A stretch of DNA of 64,000 nucleotides from the NCBI GenBank assembly GCA_017399865.1, contig JAFQAT010000017.1, positions 124,001 to 188,000 on the forward strand, given 5' to 3'. Both the position numbers and the translations under genes were made by a program. This document shows positions 17,807-25,221 of the stretch, in pieces. The notes beneath the pieces were generated by a model. It worked only from the letters and a program-made list of their open reading frames with translations. It was not told the origin of the DNA and searched no databases. Every line of letters begins with the position of its first letter. Position 1 is the stretch's first letter. The stretch comes from Bacteroidales bacterium. Its GTDB lineage: Bacteria; Bacteroidota; Bacteroidia; Bacteroidales; UBA932.

Positions 17807-18394
17807 GTGAGTCAAAAACACACATACACGACATCTGATTATATGGAGTGGAGTACAATGCTCAACCTTGTCAGAAGATTATACCGAGACGGATATTTCT
17901 GTATCAGTATGCTTATCGGTTGCGGATGCTTTTTCGGTCTGAGGATTTCAGACCTCCTTTCCCTGACGTGGAAAATGCTGTTGGAGGGAGATAGTTTTAT
18001 GATACAGGAGAAAAAGACAGGCAAAAGGCGAATAATACGCATCAACCCCAACTTCAGATTGCATATAGAGGACTGCTTCAATGCTCTTGATATTCGGGAC
18101 AAGTCAGAGAAATGCTTTCTATCAAAGAAGAGGACGGTCTATTCTATACAGCGAATCAATGTCATCCTGAAGGAGATTCGGGAGCGATATAACCTGAAGA
18201 TTGAGCATTTCAGTACCCATACTTTCCGTAAGACCTTTGGCAGACAGGTCGTAGAACAAGCAGGAGAGAACAGCGAAATGGCATTGATTAAACTATCTGA
18301 GTTATTCAATCATTCAAGTCCTCAAATTACAAGGCGATATTTAGGTCTAAGACAGGAGGAACTTATGGAAGTATATGATAGTCTTACATTCTGA
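17807..18394 (+). CDS. minimal tyrosine recombinase (catalytic domain only)
   Basis: 195 residues from a GTG at 17807; an in-frame ATG at 17843 would give 183. Unlike the main integrase, the first catalytic Arg is present (FFGLRISDLL), followed by HTFRKTFG (H-x-x-R), NHSS (second His position) and RRYLGL (Tyr). The N-terminal core- and arm-binding domains are absent, so it is either a stand-alone small recombinase (inversion or dimer resolution), a helper of the main integrase, or a truncated relic with an intact frame. Its neighbours give no obvious inverted target; the inverted motif pairs at 16015 and 23136 enclose it and are one candidate. Confidence 0.85.
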   Translation: MSQKHTYTTSDYMEWSTMLNLVRRLYRDGYFCISMLIGCGCFFGLRISDLLSLTWKMLLEGDSFMIQEKKTGKRRIIRINPNFRLHIEDCFNALDIRDKSEKCFLSKKRTVYSIQRINVILKEIRERYNLKIEHFSTHTFRKTFGRQVVEQAGENSEMALIKLSELFNHSSPQITRRYLGLRQEELMEVYDSLTF

Positions 18395-18492
18395 TTTAAG
18401 TCGTTCGGACTATTCTTCAATCATTTTAAAATAACGAACTTTGCGGTTCAATGCTCCAAATGAGTGTTGTTCGTTTTAAGGAAAATATTTTC

Positions 18493-18500
18493 TACCTTTG
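18493..18500 (+). promoter_or_regulatory. -7 promoter element of the cargo operon leader
   Basis: TACCTTTG matches TAnnTTTG exactly; TTG at 18467-18469 is a weak, slightly distant -33 candidate. An AACGAAC/GTTCGTT inverted repeat (18434-18473 region) lies just upstream and may terminate the recombinase transcript. Confidence 0.55.
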
Positions 18501-18547
18501 TGGGTGCTGAGCAATCGGCACATACATACGGAAAGTGTTTTCCTCGC

Positions 18548-18716
18548 CTAAGTCGAAAATGTGGCAGTTTTCAGAATAAAGGGCAACGGACAGCACTCAT
18601 TCTTGGTATATCTATTGTGAAAGGGCGCATTGTGCGTTCTGATGTCTCGCATATATACCGAGTGTGGGGCATTGGAACGTTTACTTTTATTCAGGTAGCC
18701 ACAACCTTCGACTTAG
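18548..18716 (+). ncRNA. predicted structured RNA / leader before the cargo operon
   Basis: About 290 nt without a convincing gene separate the promoter from the first cargo ORF. Long-range pairs give a rod-like fold: CTAAGTCGA...TGTGGC (18548-18565) with GCCACA...TCGACTTAG (18698-18716); GAATAAA with TTTATTC; CTTGGTATAT (18602-18611) with ATATACCGAG (18653-18662); and an apical hairpin GCGCA/TGCGT near 18625-18637. The composition is more GC-rich than the genes around it. It may be a regulatory leader or an independent small RNA with a 6S-like rod shape. This is a manual fold; no covariance was tested. Confidence 0.5.
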
Positions 18717-18792
18717 TGAACGGAATCAGCCTCACACTTTTCTTTTTATAATGCATAATCTTCTAGGGGCTGAGGGGTATTTTTTCACAATT

Positions 18793-19068
18793 ATGAAGAA
18801 GAATCTATTCTACAACATTTTAGCTGGCACTGTAAACTTTACATGCGTTATTTTTTGTGCCGTGTCTTCGATTCCTCTTTGTCGAATAATCTTCGCATGC
18901 TTATCTTTAGTACCCATTATTATCGCAATTAGACTTAATTATCAAACTGAAAAGGAGTTAGAAAAGATTAATGCAAAGCAAAAAACGATTGATAATGAGT
19001 TTCGAATCAAGCGCGATAAAAATGGAGAAATAGTCTCTAAGGCTGTAGTGGATTGTGGTGAGTTTTAA
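18793..19068 (+). CDS. small membrane protein, first gene of the cargo operon
   Basis: 91 residues from the ATG at 18793 (MKKNLFYNILAG...). Two hydrophobic helices (about residues 6-24 and 29-48) are followed by a charged cytoplasmic-type tail with a short coiled coil (QTEKELEKINAKQKTIDNE). The frame extends upstream to 18664, but that stretch overlaps the structured leader and reads as unlikely protein, so 18793 is preferred. It is 18 bp before the next gene. No family recognised; it may anchor or chaperone the exported proteins encoded downstream. Confidence 0.6.
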   Translation: MKKNLFYNILAGTVNFTCVIFCAVSSIPLCRIIFACLSLVPIIIAIRLNYQTEKELEKINAKQKTIDNEFRIKRDKNGEIVSKAVVDCGEF

Positions 19069-19086
19069 TCATAAAAACATTTTTAT

Positions 19087-20037
19087 ATGAACAATCTATT
19101 TAAAACATTATCATTGATGGTTGTCTTGTTTTCATTGACACTCAATGCTCAGGAGAAAAAACCAACATTAATGATTCTCCCGAGCGACGCTTGGTGCGAA
19201 GCAAGATATTTTACGACGACCTATACCGACATTGATGGTACAAAAGTATCTGTTCCAGATTATCAGAAGGCCTTCAAGGAAGACTCTGAATTAGGAATGA
19301 CAATCAGCAAAATAGGACAACTTCTGACTTCTAAGGGATATTCTCTTAAAGATGCAGAGCAGAACATAAAAAACATTTCTACGAGAACATCTGAAGATAA
19401 TATGACTTTCAGCAAGACATCTGCTTCCACATTTGCAGAAAGTCCACTGGACATGATTAAGAAACGGGCAAAAATGGATATTCTTATTCAGTTGTGGTGG
19501 AAAGTAAATCTAGATGCTGGTGGAAGGAGTGTTTCATTTACTTTGGAAGCATTTGACTCATATACTAACAAACGTATTGCAACAGCAACAGGCACAGGAA
19601 AACCTTCTCAAGAAAGTGTTCCCGTATTGTTGGAAAATGCTGTTAAATCCAAGATAAAAGATTTTGATAAACAGATGACGACATATTATAAGGGACTTCA
19701 CAAACAAGGTCGAGAGGTGCTTTTGACTATCAAACGGTGGGATTCATGGGAAAATGATTTGGAAACAGAGTATGATGGAGAAGAACTCTTGGATTGCATC
19801 CAAGCTTGGCTCCGCAAACATACCTTAAACGGAAACTTCAACTTAACAGACGCTACTGAAAACTTTGCACAATTTGAACAGGTTATGATACCTCTTTATG
19901 ACAGAGACAGTGAAGCAGTGGATGCAAGAAGTTTTGCAGTAGAGTTGAGAAAATATCTCAGAGATGAATATGATATCGTTTCAAAAGTAATGACTAGAGG
20001 ACTTGGAGAAGCGATAATAGTGTTAGGAGAAAAATAA
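19087..20037 (+). CDS. exported DUF6175-like protein
   Basis: 316 residues with a cleavable signal peptide (cleavage near LNAQEKK, residue ~21). The mature start KPTLMILPSDAWC, the IPDYKxA-like VPDYQKAFKEDSELG segment, MDILIQLWWKV strand and the ATENFAQFEQV...PLYD region match my recollection of DUF6175 proteins of Bacteroidota; function unknown. The fold hint is an alpha/beta domain resembling CsgG/FlgO-like periplasmic proteins, an inference only. It lies 8 bp before the next exported protein and is co-transcribed with three others. Confidence 0.65.
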   Translation: MNNLFKTLSLMVVLFSLTLNAQEKKPTLMILPSDAWCEARYFTTTYTDIDGTKVSVPDYQKAFKEDSELGMTISKIGQLLTSKGYSLKDAEQNIKNISTRTSEDNMTFSKTSASTFAESPLDMIKKRAKMDILIQLWWKVNLDAGGRSVSFTLEAFDSYTNKRIATATGTGKPSQESVPVLLENAVKSKIKDFDKQMTTYYKGLHKQGREVLLTIKRWDSWENDLETEYDGEELLDCIQAWLRKHTLNGNFNLTDATENFAQFEQVMIPLYDRDSEAVDARSFAVELRKYLRDEYDIVSKVMTRGLGEAIIVLGEK

Positions 20038-20045
20038 CCTTTTAT

Positions 20046-21161
20046 ATGAAAAAATATACTTTCATACTTTTCCTCGTGGTGATGACATTATCGCTACCTG
20101 CTCAAATCTTAAATGATGAGCAGCGTCTTTCAATACTGCCCTATGTTCCTCAACGAACGGGCTTGTCAGAACCAGCAAGAAGCCTTCTTGAATCCAAAAT
20201 ACAACAGGTGATATCGAATAATGGGATATCCGATAAAGGATTTCAACAACGTTTTGTAATGACCGCCAAAGTCAATGCTACAAGCAAGGATATTATTGCA
20301 GGGCCTCCTTCAATGGTCTCCCTTAAATATGATGTTATGTTTATGATTGGAGATGTGATTGAAAATAAGATATATTCCACAATTACTATTCCGATTGTAG
20401 GCGTTGGCCAGACAGACGCCAAGGCCATGTTGAATGCTCTGAAAGCAATTAAATCCAATGATGCTCGTTTAACTCAATTGATAGAAAAATCTAAGGAGAC
20501 AATCATTTCCTACTATCGCGCAAATAGTCAGAGAATAATTTCTGATGCGTATACCAAAGTAGAGCAAAACATGTATAATGAAGCATTATATATGTTAGCG
20601 TCTGTGCCTGATGTGTGTTTGGATTGTTATTTCTTATGTCAGGATGCAATAGTCGATATCTATAGACGATTGATTAATGATAACGGACAAAGACTCTTAA
20701 ATAAGGCAAAGGAAGAGTGGGCAAAGAATCCTAACTATGTAGGAGCCGAAATCGCAATTAATTATATTGAACAGATTGATATAAATGCAGAATGTCAGAA
20801 TGACGTTCAGAGTCTGTTGGTGGAAATTGGAGAAAAGATAAAGGTGGATGAGAAGAGAGATTGGGACTTTAAGATGCAGAAATATCGAGACGAGCAAAAA
20901 AGAAAACAGCAAGAGTGGGATTTCAAGGTTCAGCAATATGAAGATGCTCTTGAAAAAGAACAGAGAGATTTTGAGTTCGAGAAACAGAAGTACCAAGATG
21001 GTGTAAGAAGAGAAAACCAAGAATTAGACTTCGCTCGTCATAAGTTTGATACCAATGCAGCAATAGAGAAACAAACTATATCTGCAGCTAGAGATGTTGC
21101 TATAGAATATGCTAAGAATCAACCTGAGACAATTAATTATAATAATATTATTTACTGGTAA
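20046..21161 (+). CDS. exported protein with four 18-residue coiled-coil repeats
   Basis: 371 residues with a signal peptide (cleavage near SLPAQ, residue ~20). Residues 25-165 look like a CsgG/LPP20-type alpha/beta domain (GVGQTDAKAMLNALKAI). Residues 165-265 are helical. Residues 271-342 are four exact 18-residue repeats (start residues 271, 289, 307, 325) with the pattern x-x-(W/F/L)-(D/E)-F-x-x-x-(Q/H)-(K/Q)-(Y/F)-x-D, predicted as a long charged helix. The C-terminus ends in aromatic IIYW. Family not recognised. It is tightly packed with the genes at 19087 (8-bp gap) and 21167 (5-bp gap), suggesting a complex in the periplasm or outer membrane. Confidence 0.7.
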   Translation: MKKYTFILFLVVMTLSLPAQILNDEQRLSILPYVPQRTGLSEPARSLLESKIQQVISNNGISDKGFQQRFVMTAKVNATSKDIIAGPPSMVSLKYDVMFMIGDVIENKIYSTITIPIVGVGQTDAKAMLNALKAIKSNDARLTQLIEKSKETIISYYRANSQRIISDAYTKVEQNMYNEALYMLASVPDVCLDCYFLCQDAIVDIYRRLINDNGQRLLNKAKEEWAKNPNYVGAEIAINYIEQIDINAECQNDVQSLLVEIGEKIKVDEKRDWDFKMQKYRDEQKRKQQEWDFKVQQYEDALEKEQRDFEFEKQKYQDGVRRENQELDFARHKFDTNAAIEKQTISAARDVAIEYAKNQPETINYNNIIYW

Positions 21162-21166
21162 TCAAC

Positions 21167-22639
21167 ATGAAAAAGATTTTAACAACATTGTTATTGCTCT
21201 TAGCAATCGTAAACCTATCAGCAAAAAGTAATGAGGTCGTAACATTGACGTGTTCAGGTTCAGCGAAAACTGAGGCAGAGGCGATAAACATTGCACTTAG
21301 GAGTGCAATAGAGCAAACCTATGGAGCGTTTATTTCGTCTAATACGAACATTATCAATGACAAACTGGTCAAAGATGAAATAGTCTCCATTTCCAATGGA
21401 AATATTCAGGGGTACGATAAGATAGCTGTGATAAACCACCCTAATGGAAGCATAAACGTAACTTTAAGAGCGACAGTGTCAATCAACAAACTTGTAGATT
21501 TTGCTGTTAGCAATGGCGCTACAGTAAACTTTGATGGAAGTACATACGCTGCGAATGTCAAGATGGCAAAACTCCGTCAAGAAAACACATTTAAAGCATT
21601 CTCAAACATGTGTGACCAAGTAGAAGAAATGTGTCCGAGGGCATTTGATTGGCACATAAGAATGGAAACTCCTAAAGCATACTCTAACAATGTCACAGTT
21701 ACTGTTGAACTTATTCCCAATGCTGTAACAGTCGAGATATACCAACTTATAAACAGAACCATTCGTTCGCTGGCTCTGTCCGAATCTGACATCCAATTAT
21801 ATAATACAATGGGCATTAGAACATTCTGTTATCATAATCCTGATATATATAAATACGAAAAAGCGAAAAGAGGTGGTCATTGGCAGCGTGTGGAAGTCTC
21901 TGAAAATCCAATTATTTTACCTATTTCAAACGATGTCAGATATGATGAGCGCCAATTTTATAAGAGGCAACAAAACATGTTTGACTCAATTATTGAGTCA
22001 ATGAAAAACTATACAATATCAGAAATACATACGGACCCCTCTATCGTAAGAGAACACAACCTAAACTTGCATGCATTACAGATAGATATGACAATCGTAG
22101 AAGGTCCTAGCGAAACTCATAGAGTATATCGTTTAGAAGATATCTTCGATAAAGATGCTTTTAAAATAGTGAACTGGAAAGACTGGGATAATAATAAAAT
22201 AATTGATTCGCAATCAATTGATTATGAATACTCATCTGAGGCTCTTGGGGATACATTTGAATATTTGTATGAGCATGGAATGTCTAGGTATGAATTAGAA
22301 GAAATTATGGAGGAGACAGCTTCTGTTGGAAGCACGCTGTCCTATTTGGAGCGTTTTCATTATGACGCCTTTAGTTTTCTCTATAGAAAGTATGTTCCTG
22401 CTAAAACCAAAAACTCAAAAAAAACAACAGGAGATTGGTCCAAAAAAGTAGAAACCTTGTTGGAATATATACCCACCAAAGGAGTAACGTTGTATACTTG
22501 GACTCATAGTATTCCTGCGGAAACAGTTAAAAACGATACTTTCCGAGGTTTTAAGATAGAGCGAAAAAACACTGAGTTTAAAAAAGAAGCAGATGAGACG
22601 GATATTGACAATGATATTTTTGATTTCCTTGGTATTTAG
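21167..22639 (+). CDS. exported protein with FlgT/LPP20-like N-terminal domain
   Basis: 490 residues with a signal peptide (cleavage near LSAKS, residue ~20). The mature N-terminus, with VTLTCSGSAKTEAEAINIAL and QTYGAFISSNT, has the G-x-G/S-x-x-x-T-E-x-E-A-x-x-x-A-L pattern of FlgT-N and LPP20 domains, which in other bacteria help build outer-membrane or flagellar-basal structures. The remaining ~350 residues are not recognised. The end overlaps the next ORF by 47 bp in another frame, so translation is probably coupled. With the genes at 19087 and 20046 it forms a set of exported proteins that likely act together. No flagellum genes are present, so the role is not motility. Confidence 0.7.
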   Translation: MKKILTTLLLLLAIVNLSAKSNEVVTLTCSGSAKTEAEAINIALRSAIEQTYGAFISSNTNIINDKLVKDEIVSISNGNIQGYDKIAVINHPNGSINVTLRATVSINKLVDFAVSNGATVNFDGSTYAANVKMAKLRQENTFKAFSNMCDQVEEMCPRAFDWHIRMETPKAYSNNVTVTVELIPNAVTVEIYQLINRTIRSLALSESDIQLYNTMGIRTFCYHNPDIYKYEKAKRGGHWQRVEVSENPIILPISNDVRYDERQFYKRQQNMFDSIIESMKNYTISEIHTDPSIVREHNLNLHALQIDMTIVEGPSETHRVYRLEDIFDKDAFKIVNWKDWDNNKIIDSQSIDYEYSSEALGDTFEYLYEHGMSRYELEEIMEETASVGSTLSYLERFHYDAFSFLYRKYVPAKTKNSKKTTGDWSKKVETLLEYIPTKGVTLYTWTHSIPAETVKNDTFRGFKIERKNTEFKKEADETDIDNDIFDFLGI

Positions 22640-23054
22640 TTCGAGTGCTCAGAGTTATAATTTAGAAAAGGTAGAGTTTACAAACTATATAAAGAGGATG
22701 TATCAAAATGAACGATTTGAAGGACTACGAATAGTTACGGATTATGATAGCACTTATATGATTGTTGTTATTCGTATTGACAATTCTTCTGCTCCTGAAA
22801 GTTCACTATCTCGTGTTGCTTCTGTCAAAGCAATGAATGAAGCGAATCGCTATATAAATGGTTCGCTCATTAAGTCAGAGTTTATATATGAGATGAAGCA
22901 AGTAAAAAAAGGAAAAAAGGTGGAAATGCAGGAGAATATAATAGACAACATTCACGAAAACTCAATGGGGTATGTAAAATCTCTAGAGTTGCTCTCCTCA
23001 TTTGAAGAAGAAACGAAAAAGATATATATCTTCGGTAGAAAACTCGCTATGTAA
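22593..23054 (+). CDS. small exported protein, last gene of the cargo operon
   Basis: 153 residues with a signal peptide (MRRILTMIFLISLVFSSSAQ). The mature part is an alpha/beta domain with YDSTYMIVVIRIDN and ASVKAMNEANRYINGS, again reminiscent of the LPP20-type repeated helix. The start lies 47 bp inside the upstream gene; signal peptide quality and length support it as real rather than a shadow. It is followed by a strong terminator at 23078-23117. Family not recognised. Confidence 0.65.
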   Translation: MRRILTMIFLISLVFSSSAQSYNLEKVEFTNYIKRMYQNERFEGLRIVTDYDSTYMIVVIRIDNSSAPESSLSRVASVKAMNEANRYINGSLIKSEFIYEMKQVKKGKKVEMQENIIDNIHENSMGYVKSLELLSSFEEETKKIYIFGRKLAM

Positions 23055-23077
23055 ATCTTAGGATATACCCTTGTGCT

Positions 23078-23117
23078 ATAATGAGAGGAATTGACATAAG
23101 TCATATCCTCTCATTAT
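23078..23117 (+). terminator. terminator of the cargo operon
   Basis: A 12-bp perfect stem (ATAATGAGAGGA with TCCTCTCATTAT) encloses a loop that itself contains TTGAC/GTCA; T-rich sequence follows. Confidence 0.75.
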
Positions 23118-23135
23118 TATTAATTATTATATGTT

Positions 23136-23170
23136 GGTAAAAATGACCACCCCTGACGGTACTTTTGACT
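23136..23170 (-). repeat. inverted copy of the paired 13-bp motif
   Basis: GGTAAAAATGACC (23136-23148) and GGTACTTTTGACT (23158-23170) are 22 bp apart and inverse to the pair at 16015-16049. The flanking TTATTATATGTTGGTA is shared as well, giving a ~50-bp inverted repeat around the 7-kb interior segment. Confidence 0.6.
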
Positions 23171-23201
23171 ATCCTACGAACACTTGTACCTTTTATAGAG
23201 A

Positions 23202-23614
23202 AACAGAGATAACACCGTCAGGCATTATCTCTGTTATAAACACCGAGGGGAAGAAGAACCGCTAAGGAGCGGTCAAGGTTCAAGCCTCATCACTTAGCAT
23301 CCCCTAATGCGTCTGTAATGTGAACGAACCTTTACTACTTTGCCATTGATTGAGCGCCTATGCGCTCTAACTCTGACATACTTAGGGGCTTCAACTTCGA
23401 TACGAAGCATCAGCAGTAGCAATAGGAATGTTATCATATGAAAATAATGTGGGCGTCAGTGCCCGTTTGCTGAGAAAATTGTAAAACATCCTTCGGCTCA
23501 ACTGTGTACGTCCCTCGGCTTCTATGTCTTACCTCCTTAAAAGAAGAAAAGGTATTCAGTAGGGGCTGAATACCTAATCCGCTTTCTCAGCAAGCCTTTC
23601 GGCTCATTTCCATA
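23202..23614 (-). ncRNA. predicted large structured RNA of the element
   Basis: No convincing ORF lies in 23055-23701. On the minus strand a near-perfect promoter (23623-23653) precedes ~410 nt rich in perfect helices: ATCATATG/CATATGAT (23433-23440 with 23611-23618), an 11-bp stem 23467-23477 with 23583-23593, a 9-bp hairpin 23551-23574, a GAAA-capped hairpin 23593-23604, GAGCGC/GCGCTC 23352-23367, CCCCTAA/TTAGGGG (23301-23307 with 23382-23388), ACCGCT/AGCGGT 23258-23273, and a final 11-bp hairpin 23202-23235 followed by a U-rich tail. The final loop is complementary over 9 nt to 23152-23160. I infer an abundant independent RNA; class unknown. Confidence 0.6.
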
Positions 23615-23622
23615 TGATGTTG

Positions 23623-23653
23623 CAAAGGTAAGACTTTTTAGGATTCACACAAA
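23623..23653 (-). promoter_or_regulatory. promoter of the predicted large RNA
   Basis: Read on the minus strand: -33 TTTG (23653-23650), exactly 19 bp, then -7 TACCTTTG (23630-23623). This is the same spacing and box as the tRNA-Gly promoter. Transcription would start near 23614 and run leftwards. Confidence 0.75.
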
Positions 23654-23674
23654 TATTAGATGAAAAAACTTTCG

Positions 23675-23682
23675 TAAGTTTG
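23675..23682 (+). promoter_or_regulatory. -7 element of the 23702 gene
   Basis: TAAGTTTG fits TAnnTTTG and lies 19 bp before the ATG, divergent from the structured-RNA promoter. The -33 region is weak. Confidence 0.5.
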
Positions 23683-23701
23683 CACCATAGATGATAAACA
23701 T

Positions 23702-24424
23702 ATGGATACGAGAGCGTTTTTCAGTTTTATAGATGCATTATATGCTTTCAACGGTCAGAAAAGAACTGTTGACGCGTTTTGTTTAGGAAAAATTAGATTT
23801 GGTAAATGGGCCGAGACTATTTCGAACAAGAGAAGAGCATTTGAGGCTTGTGCATTTACCTGTTGTGCTGAAAGTCCTGACTTCAGAGAGCAATTAACTA
23901 TCTATTACGACAGGTTAAAAACGTCGGTGGATAATTATGAAAAGTCCCATTGGTTCGATAATCAGTATGACATTAAGACTCAAAAACGAGAGTTCTTTGA
24001 GCAGAAATATCACGAAGTAAGGCGAAAGGAAATAACGATAGCATATAATTATCTGACCGCTCTTATGGGAAAGGCAACGAGCACTAATGATGAGGAGTCG
24101 CACTATATAGACATATATACCATAGAACAGTTAAACACTATATTTGACTATCTAATAGAAAATAAGCATTTAGACCCGAAAGCTAAGCGAGAAGATTTCA
24201 TTTATTATTTTTCAGGTAAAGGTGAAACACCTCATACGCCATTGAGGTGGATTGGTACAAAGATAAATGCTGCATTTTTCATTGAGGCATTTTATGATAA
24301 AGATGCAAAGAAATGGAAGAAAGCGCAAACAGTATTTGGGCTTACGAGACTAAACAACTCATTAAGTTGTCTTTCGTATAGCGACAGAAAGAATCCTTTC
24401 GAAGAACTTAAGAACAACATATAA
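23702..24424 (+). CDS. hypothetical protein, possibly RteC-like regulator
   Basis: 240 residues, cytoplasmic, helix-rich. The C-terminal part (FIYYFSGKGETPHTPLRWIGTKINAAFFIEAF) loosely resembles the C-terminus of RteC-type regulators of Bacteroides conjugative transposons, where a W-x-G-(S/T)-K-T motif precedes a helix. This is a weak, remembered similarity and not a family assignment. It is monocistronic, with its own -7 box and a terminator at 24445-24468, and lies divergent from the large-RNA promoter, so it might control that transcript or excision. Confidence 0.55.
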   Translation: MDTRAFFSFIDALYAFNGQKRTVDAFCLGKIRFGKWAETISNKRRAFEACAFTCCAESPDFREQLTIYYDRLKTSVDNYEKSHWFDNQYDIKTQKREFFEQKYHEVRRKEITIAYNYLTALMGKATSTNDEESHYIDIYTIEQLNTIFDYLIENKHLDPKAKREDFIYYFSGKGETPHTPLRWIGTKINAAFFIEAFYDKDAKKWKKAQTVFGLTRLNNSLSCLSYSDRKNPFEELKNNI

Positions 24425-24444
24425 GTGATATTACCTTTTAGAGA

Positions 24445-24468
24445 CTGGCCATTGTGCCAGCCTTTTTT
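24445..24468 (+). terminator. terminator after the 23702 gene
   Basis: Stem CTGGC/GCCAG with a 6-nt loop, followed by CC and a six-T run. Confidence 0.75.
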
Positions 24469-24537
24469 GTTTATAGACAATATGGATATCATATAGACAT
24501 CTACTATCCATCCATTTTTTCCCATACAAAAGGCCCG

Positions 24538-24545
24538 TATCTTTG
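24538..24545 (+). promoter_or_regulatory. -7 promoter element of the replication operon
   Basis: TATCTTTG matches TAnnTTTG exactly. A near-palindromic ATATGGATATCATAT (about 24480-24494) upstream may be an operator. The promoter is ~265 bp before the first start codon. Confidence 0.6.
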
Positions 24546-24557
24546 CATTGTAATTAA

Positions 24558-24810
24558 GGTTGAGACCGAAACAGAGTACTCCCGAGATTACAGTATTGTA
24601 CAATAGTCTTCACACAGACTAAGGTTAGTTCGAAATAATCTTCGTTTGCTCTCATAGGTGAAACAGGTACTATTCGCCTATTATCCAATATCAACATCGG
24701 GTATTCCCGATATAGCATTTAATACGCTTAACTGCGTAAAAGGAGAGATTGTATCTGCTTCTATAGGGATAGGTATGTCCGAGTGATACTTTAAACTGTA
24801 ATGTCAACTC
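24558..24810 (+). promoter_or_regulatory. long hairpin-rich 5' leader of the replication operon
   Basis: About 250 nt without an ORF. Local hairpins: AGTCT/AGACT (24607-24622), ATAGGTGA/TCGCCTAT (24653-24683), TCGGG/CCCGA around 24698-24711, and TACGC/GCGTA near 24722-24738. It may control translation of the HTH and helicase genes or act as a replication origin. No riboswitch class recognised. Confidence 0.4.
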
Positions 24811-25221
24811 ATGAACAGACTGCAAAAACAGATAAGCAAAGGAGAGCAGGTTCTCATTGATATGGGACTTTATGTACCCCTGCCTATCAACCTTCAGATA
24901 CTGCTTGACCAATCCGAAAGGGACGTTCTCAATAGTCTTAGGCACTGCTACAATATGGGAGAGACCTTTGTAAGCACATCAGTCATTGCATTAATGACAG
25001 GACTAGGTGAAAAGACCGTACGCAAGGCAAGGGATAGACTTGTCGATATGGGATTCCTATCAAAAGGGAAGGTGTGCGGATTGGGTACACACTACCCCAT
25101 TGAGTATAAGAAGTTATATACCTCCCTTCTTACGCTCAACAACGAGCCAGACCCCGAGAAGCGGGTGGCACTAGCAAAAGAAATGAGGGATAAACATTTA
25201 AATAATAATAAATTATGTTAA
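24811..25221 (+). CDS. helix-turn-helix protein of the replication module
   Basis: 136 residues. The middle part (TFVSTSVIALMTGLGEKTVRKARDRLVDMGFLSKG) is a winged helix-turn-helix of the kind found in phage and plasmid replication proteins, with a recognition helix around EKTVRKARDRL. There is no signal peptide. It overlaps the helicase-primase start by 7 bp, so the two are translationally coupled. It likely binds the origin or its own promoter and loads the helicase; this is inferred from gene order. Confidence 0.75.
   Translation: MNRLQKQISKGEQVLIDMGLYVPLPINLQILLDQSERDVLNSLRHCYNMGETFVSTSVIALMTGLGEKTVRKARDRLVDMGFLSKGKVCGLGTHYPIEYKKLYTSLLTLNNEPDPEKRVALAKEMRDKHLNNNKLC

Noticed and set aside
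17807-18394. Reading the second recombinase as a decayed pseudogene
   Set aside because: The frame is intact and all catalytic residues, including the first Arg, are present, so it was kept as a gene.
18464-18751. 95-residue ORF before the cargo operon
   Set aside because: It coincides with the strongly paired RNA region and its residues look random; no signal or domain.
20046-22639. Flagellar or curli function from FlgT/CsgG-like hints
   Set aside because: No other flagellar or curli gene is present and the similarity is limited to short N-terminal patterns.
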